Made by a program: the position numbers and the translations under genes
Origin: Epilithonimonas bovis DSM 19482
GTDB lineage: Bacteria; Bacteroidota; Bacteroidia; Flavobacteriales; Weeksellaceae
Direction: 5' to 3'
DNA: 64,000 bases
Assembly: GCF_900108115.1 (NCBI RefSeq)
Contig: NZ_FTPU01000003.1
Span: 86,607 to 150,606 of the forward strand
Notes under the pieces: generated by a model
The model's input: only the letters and a program-made list of their open reading frames with translations
Told to the model about the DNA's origin: nothing
The model's database searches: none
Shown: piece by piece, positions 52,422-61,507 of the stretch
Layout of the letters: each line of letters begins with the position of its first letter
Numbering within the stretch: position 1 is the stretch's first letter

Positions 52422-53768
52422 TTACAAATCTTCCTCACCCAAACCCTGAGGGAGATTTTTTTTATTCTTGATCCCCAGATTTTTCAGTTTTTGGGTTTGG
52501 ATCATTAGGTTATCATTGCCGGAACTTAGCTGTTTGAAAGCATCATTGTAGGAATTTTTCGCCTGGTCAATGTTTTTTCCAATCCGTTCAAGGTTCTCTA
52601 CAAAACCAACAAATTTATCATAGAGTTTGGCACCTCTTTCCGCAATTTCCATCGCATTCCTATTCTGATATTCCCGTTTCCAGAGATCCTGAACCAATTT
52701 GAGAGAAGTAATCAAATTGGTAGGACTTAATAACAAAATTCTTTTGTCATAAGCAAAATTCCAAAGCTGTGGGTCGGTCTGCAAAGCGGTCATGTAAGCG
52801 GCTTCGCTAGGGACAAACATCATTACAAAATCCAGTGATTTATCAAAATCATCATAAGCTTTCTGGCTTAGCTGCATAATGTGGTTTTTCACCGATTGCA
52901 GATGCTGATTCTGTTTGATCGCGAAAATGTCAGGATCGGTTTCGTCGGTCATTTCTACAAAAGCCGTTAGGGAAACCTTGCTGTCGATAATCACATTTCT
53001 GTTGTCTGGATATTTCACCACCGCATCCGGGCGCATTTTTTTACCCGAAAATTCGGAGAAGATCGCTTTGTTGTTCTCATCACGCAGCTCGTGCTCCATA
53101 AAATATTCCTGATTTTTCCTAAGCCCTGATTTTTCCAGGATACTTTCCAGGATCATTTCGCCCCAGTTTCCCTGGGTTTTGCTTTCGCCTTTCAACGCTC
53201 TGGTGAGTTGTCGGGCATCTTCGGAGATTTGCTGGTTGAGGTCTTTCAGTTCACGGACTTTCTCTCCGAGAGAGAAACGTTCTTTGGCTTCTTTGTCATA
53301 CGTTTCGTTTACCGTATTTTTCAGTTCATTAATTTTTTCCTGGAAAGGTTCCAAAATAGTTTTGAGCTGATTCTGGTTGAGTTGCGTAAATTTTTCTGAT
53401 TTTTCTTCCAAAATCTGGTTGGCAGTTTTCTCGAAATGCAGGCGTGTAGTCTCCTGAAGTTTCAGGAATTCTGATTTTTGATTTTCAAGATTTTCCTGAA
53501 GATTTTTGTAATGGGCATTCAGTTCTGCATTGGTAAAAAGTAGTTCTTCCTTACTTCTTTGGATTAGATTGATGTCATCTTTTAACTGATTATTGGATAA
53601 TTTTAATTCTTCAATCTTCTGTAGAGAATAATTTTCATTTTCCTGGGAACGGATGAGTTTTTCATTCAGAGCTTCAACCGATTTTTTGCTGACATATAAA
53701 GATTTCATCAACAGGAAAACTAAAATTCCTCCAATAACGATTCCTAAAATAATATATAATTCAACCAT
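52422..53768 (-). CDS. rmuC: DNA recombination protein RmuC
   Basis: 448 residues. One N-terminal membrane helix (IILGIVIGGILVFLLMKSLY), a long coiled coil (about residues 30-170), then the RmuC nuclease-like domain: QGNWGEMILESILEKSGLRK, RPDAVVKYPDNRNVIIDSKV, SLDFVMMFVPSEAAY and ILLLSPTNLITSLKLVQDLW. It limits recombination at inverted repeats in E. coli. Confidence 0.94.
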   Translation of the reverse strand: MVELYIILGIVIGGILVFLLMKSLYVSKKSVEALNEKLIRSQENENYSLQKIEELKLSNNQLKDDINLIQRSKEELLFTNAELNAHYKNLQENLENQKSEFLKLQETTRLHFEKTANQILEEKSEKFTQLNQNQLKTILEPFQEKINELKNTVNETYDKEAKERFSLGEKVRELKDLNQQISEDARQLTRALKGESKTQGNWGEMILESILEKSGLRKNQEYFMEHELRDENNKAIFSEFSGKKMRPDAVVKYPDNRNVIIDSKVSLTAFVEMTDETDPDIFAIKQNQHLQSVKNHIMQLSQKAYDDFDKSLDFVMMFVPSEAAYMTALQTDPQLWNFAYDKRILLLSPTNLITSLKLVQDLWKREYQNRNAMEIAERGAKLYDKFVGFVENLERIGKNIDQAKNSYNDAFKQLSSGNDNLMIQTQKLKNLGIKNKKNLPQGLGEEDL

Positions 53769-53794
53769 TATTTAATTTGAGATTTATTTTTAAA

Positions 53795-53827
53795 AACCCT
53801 TTCAGAGTTTTAAACTCTGAAAGGGTT
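53795..53827. repeat. Perfect 16-pair palindrome
   Basis: AACCCTTTCAGAGTTT-T-AAACTCTGAAAGGGTT, in the 276-base rmuC-ppk2 gap. Same GTTT-AAAC centre as 44989-45020. Confidence 0.75.
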
Positions 53828-53929
53828 GAAAGGTGCTGTAGGTAATTAAATTTAAAAATAATTTAGAGGACATAAGATATCTTCATATCACCAAATATTC
53901 TTTCTTGAAAAGATTTCTGATTATTTCTA

Positions 53930-54001
53930 ATTCTCGCAGATTATTCCGATTGCGCAGATGCTTAAATTTGAATCTGTAAAATCTGCCTCATTAGCGAGAA
54001 T
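53930..54001. repeat. Long imperfect inverted repeat
   Basis: ATTCTCGCAGATT at the left and GCAGATTTTA/GCGAGAAT-type complements at the right, with GCGCAGAT and ATCTGC inside. It folds into an imperfect hairpin of about 70 bases. The rest of this gap shows no gene. Confidence 0.5.
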
Positions 54002-54044
54002 ATTATATTTTCCAATATGTAATTAAGTTATGACCTCTAAATAA

Positions 54045-54923
54045 TTATTTCTCACTTTCCAGTTTATGTTTAGAATCTTTTAGTGCGTCTTTGTCTTTGC
54101 CGGAAAGTTCCGGGAATTTCAGATTCATACTTTCAAGAGCATCAATAATAATTTGGATGGCTGCTACTCTTGTAAACCATTTTTGGTCTGCAGGGATGGC
54201 AAACCAGGGTGCGTAATCTGTCGATGTTTCTTGGATGGCTTTTTCGTACGCTTTCATATAGTCATTCCAAAAACCACGTTCTGTCACATCGCCGGAAGAG
54301 AATTTCCAGTTCTTGTCATCTTTCTCTATCCTCTCCAGAAATCGTTGTTTCTGCTCTTCTTTGGATACATTCAGGAAGATTTTGATGATTTTTGTACCAT
54401 TATTGGCAAGGTGCTTTTCAAAATTACGGATGCTTTCGTAGCGGTTTTCCCAGAATTTTTCATCAAATTGCTTCACATCGCTCCATACTTTTTCGCTGAG
54501 GTTATATTCCGGATGCACTTTGCAGACCAAAACACTTTCGTAATGTGACCGGTTAAAAATCCCGATTTTACCTTTTGCCGGGAGTGCTAAGTAATGCCTC
54601 CATAGAAAATCGTGGGAATATTCTTTTGTACTTGGTGTTTTAAAACTTGTGACTTCGCAACCCTGAGGATTCACACCATTGAAAACGTGCTCTACAAGAC
54701 TGTCTTTTCCTGCTGCGTCCATCCCCTGAAGAATGATTAACAGAGACTGGCTGCCGTCGGCGTAGAGCTTTTCCTGCAAGAGGTAAAGTTTTTCTTTCTC
54801 TATATTCAGCAGTTGTTTGGCTTCATCTTTATTGATTTTGCCTTTGTATTTGGTGTTCTGCGCCTTAATATCGAATTTAGAATTTTCTTTTATCAGAAAA
54901 TCGTCTGAGAAGTTGTAATCCAT
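54045..54923 (-). CDS. Polyphosphate kinase 2 family protein
   Basis: 292 residues. Walker A QGMDAAGKDSLVEHV, the PPK2 lid and base GVNPQGCEVTSFKTPSTKEY, HDFLWRHYLALPAKGKIGIF followed by NRSHYESVLV (Walker B), and the closing WFAIPADQKWFTRVA. It transfers phosphate between polyphosphate and nucleotides. The length and single domain suggest a class I or III enzyme acting on nucleoside mono- or diphosphates; the exact class is uncertain. Confidence 0.93.
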   Translation of the reverse strand: MDYNFSDDFLIKENSKFDIKAQNTKYKGKINKDEAKQLLNIEKEKLYLLQEKLYADGSQSLLIILQGMDAAGKDSLVEHVFNGVNPQGCEVTSFKTPSTKEYSHDFLWRHYLALPAKGKIGIFNRSHYESVLVCKVHPEYNLSEKVWSDVKQFDEKFWENRYESIRNFEKHLANNGTKIIKIFLNVSKEEQKQRFLERIEKDDKNWKFSSGDVTERGFWNDYMKAYEKAIQETSTDYAPWFAIPADQKWFTRVAAIQIIIDALESMNLKFPELSGKDKDALKDSKHKLESEK

Positions 54924-54941
54924 CGTATCTGTTATTAGGTT

Positions 54942-54971
54942 AAAAAAAAACCGCTCCGGAAAGGAACGGTT
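54942..54971 (-). terminator. DUF1573 terminator
   Basis: On the minus strand AACCGTTCC-TTTCC-GGAGCGGTT with one wobble, followed by a run of nine T. It lies between DUF1573 and the PPK2 gene. Confidence 0.85.
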
Positions 54972-54992
54972 CTAAAATTACAAATTTTAGTC

Positions 54993-55475
54993 TTATTTAG
55001 CAAGTTCTGCTTTTTGAGCAGCCACTTGTTTTCTTGCAGCGCTTTTAGCTTTTAACATCTTAGCTTCTGCTGGTGCTACGGTTAGTTTTGCTTCCTGATT
55101 AACGCCTGCAGTATCTTCTACATTACCTTTGATGTACAATACAGATCTGCTGTTGGCAGCGTCGTTAGAAAATACCTCGATTACTTTGTTAAAAGAACCT
55201 TTGATTCCGGTATCGTAACCAACTTTGATTTGAGCAGTTTTTCCTGGTAAAATAGGATCTTTGCTCCATTCCGGAGTTGTACATCCACAAGACGCTTTTA
55301 CTTCATTAAGAATCAATGGTTTGTCACCAGTATTTTTAACAGTGAAAAAACGGTGGCCGTCAGATCCTGCTTTAATATTTCCGTAGTCAAATGTAGTTTT
55401 GTCAAAAGAGATTGTTTGTGCAGATGCAAAAGCAAAAGCTCCTGTCATAAAAAAGCCTGCAAGAATCTTTTTCAT
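54993..55475 (-). CDS. Secreted DUF1573 protein
   Basis: 160 residues. The signal peptide ends ASAQ (residue 20). An immunoglobulin-like DUF1573 domain follows: FDKTTFDYGNIKAGSDGHRF, then KPLILNEVKASCGCTTPEWS with the conserved CGC, and LPGKTAQIKVGYDT. The last 30 residues are Ala/Lys-rich and helical (KSAARKQVAAQKAELAK), beyond the domain. Periplasmic or surface; function unknown. Confidence 0.9.
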   Translation of the reverse strand: MKKILAGFFMTGAFAFASAQTISFDKTTFDYGNIKAGSDGHRFFTVKNTGDKPLILNEVKASCGCTTPEWSKDPILPGKTAQIKVGYDTGIKGSFNKVIEVFSNDAANSRSVLYIKGNVEDTAGVNQEAKLTVAPAEAKMLKAKSAARKQVAAQKAELAK

Positions 55476-55594
55476 ATCAATATTGTTTTAAATTTTAAAA
55501 TTATAGTTCAAAGTTATAAATAATTTAAATAATTACTGCTAAATTTTTTACATTATGTTATTTTTGCAGATTACAAGCTAAAAAATATCTTAAG

Positions 55595-58213
55595 ATGCAG
55601 ATTGCAGACAAATATAATCCTCAGGAAACGGAGCAAAAATGGTATAACTTCTGGTTAGAGAACAAGTTTTTCCATTCTACACCAGATGACAGGCCGCCTT
55701 ATACGATCGTGATACCACCGCCTAATGTAACCGGCATTCTTCATATGGGGCATATGTTGAATAATACAATACAGGATGTACTGGTCAGAAGAGCAAGAAT
55801 GCAGGGCTTCAATGCTTGTTGGGTGCCGGGAACAGACCATGCTTCTATTGCGACGGAAGCGAAAGTGGTGGCTAAACTGAAATCCGAAGGCATTAATAAA
55901 AAAGATATTACCCGAGAAGAATTCCTGAAACACGCTTGGGAATGGACTGATAAATACGGCGGAACGATCCTCGAACAGCTGAAAAAACTGGGATGCTCTT
56001 GTGATTGGGACAGAACGAGATTCACGATGGAGGAGAATCTGTCCAAATCTGTGATCAAGGTTTTTGTTGATCTGTATAACAAAGGTTTGATTTACCGTGG
56101 ATACAAAGTGATAAACTGGGATCCGGAAGCGAAAACCAATATCTCTGACGAAGAAGTCATCTTCAAGGAACAAAACGGGAAACTTTATTTCCTTAAATAT
56201 AAGATAGAAGGAACAGAGGGTTTCTTAACGGTTGCAACAACGCGCCCGGAAACGATTTTTGGCGATGTTGCCGTTTGTGTTAATCCAAATGATGAGAGAT
56301 ACCAGAGCCTGAAAGGCAAAAATGTGATTGTACCAATTGTGGGCAGAGTGATTCCTATCATCGAGGACGATTATGTGGATATCGAATTCGGAACAGGAGC
56401 TTTGAAAATTACACCCGCTCACGATATAAATGACTATGAGATCGGGCAAAAGCATAATCTGCCAATCATCGATTCTATGGATGATGATGCGGTTCTTAAT
56501 GAGCACGGTTTGCATTACGCAGGGAAGGACAGATTCACCGTAAGAAAAGAAATTGCCAAAGAACTTCAGGAAAAAGACCTGCTTCTGAAAGCGGAAGACT
56601 ACGTAAACAAAGTCGGAACTTCTGAAAGAACCGGCGCGGTGATAGAACCAAAAATCTCTGTTCAGTGGTTCCTGAAAATGTCAGAATTGGCAAAACCGGC
56701 TTTGGATGTGGTGATGGATGACACCATCAAATTCCATCCGGAGAAATTCAAAAATACCTACCGTCATTGGATGGAGAATGTCCACGACTGGAACATTTCC
56801 CGTCAGCTTTGGTGGGGACAGCAGATTCCGGCTTTCTATTACGGATCTGGCGAAAATGAATTTGTAGTGGCAGAAAATATTAACGATGCTTTGGAGCTTG
56901 CGAAGCAAAAAGCTTCCAACTTCCAACTTCAGGCATCCGACTTAAAACAGGACGAAGACGCGCTTGATACCTGGTTCTCTTCTTGGTTATGGCCAATGTC
57001 TGTTTTTGAAGGGATTTTGGAGCCGGAAAACAAAGACATCAATTATTATTATCCGACTTCGGATTTGGTAACAGGTCCGGATATTATTTTCTTCTGGGTT
57101 GCCAGGATGATTATGGCAGGGTTGGAGTACAGGAAAGATGTTCCTTTCAAAAATGTTTATTTTACAGGGATTGTAAGGGATAAACAAAGACGCAAAATGT
57201 CAAAATCCCTTGGAAATTCGCCTGATCCTATTGAATTGATCGAAAAATATGGCGCGGATGGTGTAAGAGTCGGGATTTTACTAAGTTCTGCGGCCGGAAA
57301 TGACTTGCTGTTCGATGAAGATCTGATGTTGCAGGGACGAAATTTTGCTACAAAAATATGGAATGCTTACAAACTGATCCAGGGCTGGAAGCGAGATGAA
57401 ACTATCAAAGCAAAAGAATCCGACAATCAAACGATAAACTGGTTTGGAGAACAACTGAATAAAACCATCATCGATATCGAGGATCAGTTCTCAAAATTCA
57501 GGATTTCTGATGGATTGCATTTGGTGTATAAACTGATTTGGGACGATTTCTGCTCATGGTATCTGGAAGCGGTTAAACCGAATTTCGGAGAAGCTATTAG
57601 TGAAGAAGTTTACCAGAAAACGATTGCTTATTTTGAGGAACTGATGAAATTGCTGCATCCTTTTGCGCCTTTCTTGTCAGAAGAATTGTGGCAGTCTATC
57701 TCGGAAAGGCAAATTGACGAAGCACTGATTATTGCGCAACAGAAAAAAGCGGATTCCTATAATGAAGAAGTTATCAAAAGTTTTGATTTCGCCAAAGAAG
57801 TGATTTCGGGTGTTAGAAATTACCGTCAGTCCAAAGGGATTTCGCCGAGAGAAGCGGTTGAGGTTTTTACTAATATTACTGAGATTAACAATGCTGATGT
57901 CGTTAAAAAATTAGCCAATATTTCGGGAATTCATTATAACCAAAAGACGGATAAGCCAAGTTTCACATTCCTGGTTGGTGCTAACGAATTTTCGATCCCA
58001 TTAAGTGAAAATCTTGATTTGGGCGAAGAAAAAGCAAAAACTGAGGAAGAAATCAAATATCTGAAAGGTTTCCTGATCTCTGTTGATAAAAAACTGTCCA
58101 ACGAAAAATTTGTGGCCAACGCAAAACCGGAGGTGGTAGAAAATGAGCGTAAAAAACAAAAAGACGCTCAGGATAAAATCGCTTTGCTGGAAGAGAAATT
58201 AAAAACATTGTAG
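55595..58213 (+). CDS. valS: Valyl-tRNA synthetase
   Basis: 872 residues. HIGH-type motif HMGH (residues 50-53, in PPPNVTGILHMGHML), KMSKS (534-538), the CP1 editing domain with TVATTRPETIFGDVAV, the anticodon-binding domain, and a C-terminal coiled coil (EERKKQKDAQDKIALLEEKL-like). A short insertion near residues 437-448 is encoded by repeat-like DNA. No T-box leader is seen upstream. Start ATG 55595. Confidence 0.97.
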   Translation: MQIADKYNPQETEQKWYNFWLENKFFHSTPDDRPPYTIVIPPPNVTGILHMGHMLNNTIQDVLVRRARMQGFNACWVPGTDHASIATEAKVVAKLKSEGINKKDITREEFLKHAWEWTDKYGGTILEQLKKLGCSCDWDRTRFTMEENLSKSVIKVFVDLYNKGLIYRGYKVINWDPEAKTNISDEEVIFKEQNGKLYFLKYKIEGTEGFLTVATTRPETIFGDVAVCVNPNDERYQSLKGKNVIVPIVGRVIPIIEDDYVDIEFGTGALKITPAHDINDYEIGQKHNLPIIDSMDDDAVLNEHGLHYAGKDRFTVRKEIAKELQEKDLLLKAEDYVNKVGTSERTGAVIEPKISVQWFLKMSELAKPALDVVMDDTIKFHPEKFKNTYRHWMENVHDWNISRQLWWGQQIPAFYYGSGENEFVVAENINDALELAKQKASNFQLQASDLKQDEDALDTWFSSWLWPMSVFEGILEPENKDINYYYPTSDLVTGPDIIFFWVARMIMAGLEYRKDVPFKNVYFTGIVRDKQRRKMSKSLGNSPDPIELIEKYGADGVRVGILLSSAAGNDLLFDEDLMLQGRNFATKIWNAYKLIQGWKRDETIKAKESDNQTINWFGEQLNKTIIDIEDQFSKFRISDGLHLVYKLIWDDFCSWYLEAVKPNFGEAISEEVYQKTIAYFEELMKLLHPFAPFLSEELWQSISERQIDEALIIAQQKKADSYNEEVIKSFDFAKEVISGVRNYRQSKGISPREAVEVFTNITEINNADVVKKLANISGIHYNQKTDKPSFTFLVGANEFSIPLSENLDLGEEKAKTEEEIKYLKGFLISVDKKLSNEKFVANAKPEVVENERKKQKDAQDKIALLEEKLKTL
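56905..56945 (+). other. Repeat-like insertion inside valS
   Basis: The DNA GCTTCCAACTTCCAACTTCA continuing GGCATCCGACTTA has the tandem look of intergenic simple repeats. It encodes SNFQLQASDLKQ just before the conserved EDALDTWFSSWLWP. Confidence 0.5.
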
Positions 58214-58291
58214 AGTGGTGGAAGTTAGGTGCAGCGTGTTTTAAGTTTTATGCTAAACACCCATCTTCCATCACCAAACATCCATCAGATA

Positions 58292-58936
58292 ATGAATCAC
58301 ATCGATAACATCAAAAAATTATTCTCCAAAAATTTCGTAGAAAATCCTCTTTTGGAAACCTACGAAGTGGGGAAAATCCATATTTCGTCCGGGAAAATTG
58401 TTGCCAGCGATCCTTTGATTTCTCCGGATCATCCGGCTTTTACACAGGAGTTTCCAAATGGTGATTTTCCTGTTTTGGTTCATAAAGAGAGAGATTCCAA
58501 CTGCATTGCTTATGCAGAAATTGTGTTTGATAAAGAGAAATTGGCAGAGAATTGGGCGCTGGCTTTGTGCGATAATCAGGACATAAAAGATCTGAAAGAT
58601 GGCGAAATCTATGGTTATCCCGTGGAATCCGGGATGGGAAGTTTTATGGATAAAGATTCTCAGGTTTCGCTTAATAATCTCGAGCAGGCACTTTTCCAGA
58701 AAAAAGGTTCAGGTTTTAAAGGTATTTATGAAGAGTTTTTCCATGCGTATTTTTTTGACGAAAAAGGAGCGATTGATCAGTTTGCAGTTCTGAAACCTTA
58801 TGCTGAAAAAACTGAAAATATCATAGCTTTTGAAACAGGCTATGGCGAAGGTTTTTATGCGACATACATTGGTTATTCCGAAGATAATCAGCCGGTTAAA
58901 TTAATTTCGGAATTTATAGAAATCGGATCAGATTAA
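58292..58936 (+). CDS. DUF4241 protein
   Basis: 214 residues. VGKIHISSGKIVASDPLISP, DFPVLVHKERDSNCIAYAEI, GYPVESGMGSFMDKDS and NIIAFETGYGEGFYATYIGY match DUF4241, a family sometimes linked to SMI1/SUKH-like or toxin-immunity contexts but without a proven role. Cytoplasmic. ATG 58292 is preferred; the longer frame from 58229 translates repeat-like CATCTTCCATCACC sequence. Confidence 0.85.
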   Translation: MNHIDNIKKLFSKNFVENPLLETYEVGKIHISSGKIVASDPLISPDHPAFTQEFPNGDFPVLVHKERDSNCIAYAEIVFDKEKLAENWALALCDNQDIKDLKDGEIYGYPVESGMGSFMDKDSQVSLNNLEQALFQKKGSGFKGIYEEFFHAYFFDEKGAIDQFAVLKPYAEKTENIIAFETGYGEGFYATYIGYSEDNQPVKLISEFIEIGSD

Positions 58937-58954
58937 TTGATTACTTTAGTCGGA

Positions 58955-59845
58955 ATGAAACTCAGTCGTATCAAACCTCAGATCGTTGTTGTAGGAAGTT
59001 CATCTATAGACCTTGTGCTTAGGACTTCCAAAATCCCAACCGCCAATGAAACGGTTCTTGCAACCAGTCTCCAGAGCTTTTTGGGAGGCAAAGGTGCCAA
59101 TCAGGCTATTGCAACGTCGCGCCTCGGTGCACATACATCGCTGGTAAGCCGTGTGGGCATGGATCCTTATGGGCAACAGGTGCTTAGAAATCTGTTTGAT
59201 GAAGAAGTTAATGTTGCTTTTGTTATAGAAGACGAAGAAGAATCTACCGGAACAGCCTATGTTACCGCTTCGGAGGAAGGTAATGCCATCACTGTAGTGC
59301 CGGCTGCAAATTATAATCTGTCTTCTAACGATATAGATGAGGCAGAGAAATTCCTGATGCAGGCCGATCTGATTCTCACCCAGTTGGAGATTCCTGCAGA
59401 AACGGTAGAATATCTTTTCAAAAAGGCTAAAAAACTGAATAAGAAAATCGGGATTTATGCGGCGCCGGGAAGAAAAATATCAGACGATATCATCAGTTAT
59501 GCCAGCTTTATAGTGGCAAAAAGTACAGACCTGGAAACCGTTTTTGGCAACAAAGACCACAAGGAGATTATCAAACAAAATCCTAATAAGTTATTCGTAA
59601 GAGACGGCGCCAACAGCACCAGCTATTTTGATGGCACAGAGATGAAATATTTCCGCAAAGACCCGAAAACCGAAGCACACAGCATGGGATTAGGCGATGC
59701 TTTCACATCAGGATTTTCAATCGCGCTCCTGCACGGTAACCCTATAGAAGAATGTGTGAAGTTTGGGAATGATGTGGCACTAAAAGCTGCTGATTACAGA
59801 GGCTCTCAAAAAGGATTGCCTTATCTGGACGATTTCAAAAGATAG
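58955..59845 (+). CDS. rbsK: Ribokinase-like PfkB sugar kinase
   Basis: 296 residues. VVVGSSSIDLVLRTSKIPTA and SFLGGKGANQAIATSRLGAH are the ribokinase substrate loop, and HSMGLGDAFTSGFSIAL is PfkB motif 2, with Leu where GAGD is usual and the catalytic Asp kept. It should phosphorylate ribose or a similar sugar with ATP. ATG 58955 is preferred over TTG 58937, which directly abuts the previous stop. Eighteen bases after the DUF4241 gene. Confidence 0.87.
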   Translation: MKLSRIKPQIVVVGSSSIDLVLRTSKIPTANETVLATSLQSFLGGKGANQAIATSRLGAHTSLVSRVGMDPYGQQVLRNLFDEEVNVAFVIEDEEESTGTAYVTASEEGNAITVVPAANYNLSSNDIDEAEKFLMQADLILTQLEIPAETVEYLFKKAKKLNKKIGIYAAPGRKISDDIISYASFIVAKSTDLETVFGNKDHKEIIKQNPNKLFVRDGANSTSYFDGTEMKYFRKDPKTEAHSMGLGDAFTSGFSIALLHGNPIEECVKFGNDVALKAADYRGSQKGLPYLDDFKR

Positions 59846-59940
59846 TATTGTCTGCATACAGAATCTGAGGGCAAGAAGATGAATATTTTTTATTTTTAAT
59901 CATAATAATTTGCAGTGTCATTGCAGATAAAAACATTAAA

Positions 59941-60777
59941 ATGAAAAGTATCAGCATTTTGACAAAAGACAATTACAGTTTGTCGGCCCATCTTTTCGAA
60001 CCCGAGATTTCAAATAACAAAGTTTTGCTCATTAATTCTGCAACCGGTGTCAGGCAGCAGGTTTATTTTTCTTTTGCTAAGTATTTTGCGGAACATGGAT
60101 ATACTGTGATAACCTACGATTACAGAGGGATAGGTTTATCAAAGCCTAAAAAGATGAAAAATTTCTGCAGCAGTATGACCATCTGGGGAAGTGTCGATTA
60201 TAATGCTTTGACGGATTATATTCAGGAAAGATATATTGATTATCAAAAATTCTGCTTGGGGCATTCTGTAGGCGCCTTGATTTTAGGAATGAACGAAGGC
60301 TCAAGCATCTTTGAAAAATTTATTTTTGCGGCTACTCAAAAATCATATTTAGGCAATCTCAATCTTAGGACAAAAATCCAGGGTTATCTTGGTTTTGGTC
60401 TCGTTCTTCCTGTTTCTACATGGTTTTTTGGGTATTTTCCGGCTCACCGTTTCGGTTTGGGAGAGAGTTTGCCCAAAGGCAATGCATTCGACTGGCGTAC
60501 GCTGCTTCTGGATGAAAAATCGACCAACAAGGTTCTTGAAAAATCCAAAGATATTTCGAAAGAGTTGACGCAGGGCGTTTTTGTATTTTGGGCTGATGAC
60601 GACCCGTGGCTTAACAAAACTGGCGTTACCGCTTTGCTGGATGAGACTTATCCTAATATGAAGCCAATTTACAGATTGATAAAATCTGAAGAATCTCCTA
60701 AGAAAGAAGTAGGGCACATCAATTTTTTCAGATCTTATAATCAGCCACTTTGGAATATTGTTTTGAAGGAATTATAA
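59941..60777 (+). CDS. Alpha/beta hydrolase family protein
   Basis: 278 residues. LLINSATGVRQQVYFSFAKY (oxyanion region), ITYDYRGIGLS, the nucleophile elbow GHSVGA, FVFWADDDPWLN with the acid Asp, and EVGHINFF with the catalytic His. The fold is that of serine esterases/lipases; the substrate is unknown. No signal peptide, so cytoplasmic. Confidence 0.88.
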   Translation: MKSISILTKDNYSLSAHLFEPEISNNKVLLINSATGVRQQVYFSFAKYFAEHGYTVITYDYRGIGLSKPKKMKNFCSSMTIWGSVDYNALTDYIQERYIDYQKFCLGHSVGALILGMNEGSSIFEKFIFAATQKSYLGNLNLRTKIQGYLGFGLVLPVSTWFFGYFPAHRFGLGESLPKGNAFDWRTLLLDEKSTNKVLEKSKDISKELTQGVFVFWADDDPWLNKTGVTALLDETYPNMKPIYRLIKSEESPKKEVGHINFFRSYNQPLWNIVLKEL

Positions 60778-60835
60778 ATTGAAAATTATTGATCATAAAT
60801 CTTAAAGCGCTTTGCGCTCAAAATTGAATTTAAAA

Positions 60836-61480
60836 ATGGATTTAATACAAAATACGATACAATTAGTAAAACAAAAATTAGAAGGAACCGAATCCGGACA
60901 TGACTGGTTTCATATCGAACGGGTTTGGAAACTCAGTACCTATATTCAGGAACGGGAAGGCGGAGACCAACAGGTGATTGAGCTGGCTGCTTTGTTACAC
61001 GATATTGCCGATCCAAAATTCCATAACGGGGATGAAACCCTTGCTGCTAAAATCGTCAATGAATTTTTAACCGAGCAAAAACTGGATAACGAAACAATTG
61101 GGAAAGTAATTTTCATTATAGAAAATATGTCGTTCAAAAACAGAAATGATGCGCCGCAAAACCTGCCTCTGGAGCTGAAAATTGTTCAGGATGCCGACCG
61201 GCTGGATGCCATTGGTGCGATTGGTATTGCAAGGACTTTCAATTTTGGCGGTTACAAAAACAATCTGATGTATCACCCGGATATTTCTCCAAAAATTAAT
61301 CAGACAAAGGAAGAATACAAAAAATCAAACGGGACAACCATCAATCATTTTTACGAGAAACTGTTACTTCTTAAAGATATGATGAATACCAATACAGCAA
61401 AAGATCTGGCCACAGAACGCCATCAACTGATGCTTAACTTTCTGGATGAGTTTTACAAAGAGTGGAATGTCTCACTCTAA
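60836..61480 (+). CDS. HD-domain phosphohydrolase
   Basis: 214 residues. HDWFHIERVWKLS, LAALLHDIADPKFHNGDE (the HD pair) and IVQDADRLDAIGAIGIARTF with a third metal Asp match YedJ-like HD proteins. A metal-dependent phosphohydrolase, probably on nucleotides. ATG 60836 is preferred over an upstream in-frame start in AT-rich sequence. Confidence 0.9.
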   Translation: MDLIQNTIQLVKQKLEGTESGHDWFHIERVWKLSTYIQEREGGDQQVIELAALLHDIADPKFHNGDETLAAKIVNEFLTEQKLDNETIGKVIFIIENMSFKNRNDAPQNLPLELKIVQDADRLDAIGAIGIARTFNFGGYKNNLMYHPDISPKINQTKEEYKKSNGTTINHFYEKLLLLKDMMNTNTAKDLATERHQLMLNFLDEFYKEWNVSL

Positions 61481-61495
61481 TTAAGGAGAAACTGC

Positions 61496-61503
61496 TATCT
61501 TTG
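61496..61503 (+). promoter_or_regulatory. -7 box abutting the next start codon
   Basis: TATCTTTG, four bases (TGTA) before ATG 61508. No TTG is seen at the usual distance, so it is weaker than the others. Confidence 0.35.
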
Positions 61504-61507
61504 TGTA

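Noticed and set aside
55476..55594. T-box leader for valS
   Set aside because: No specifier stem, no T-box consensus TGGNACC, and too little space.
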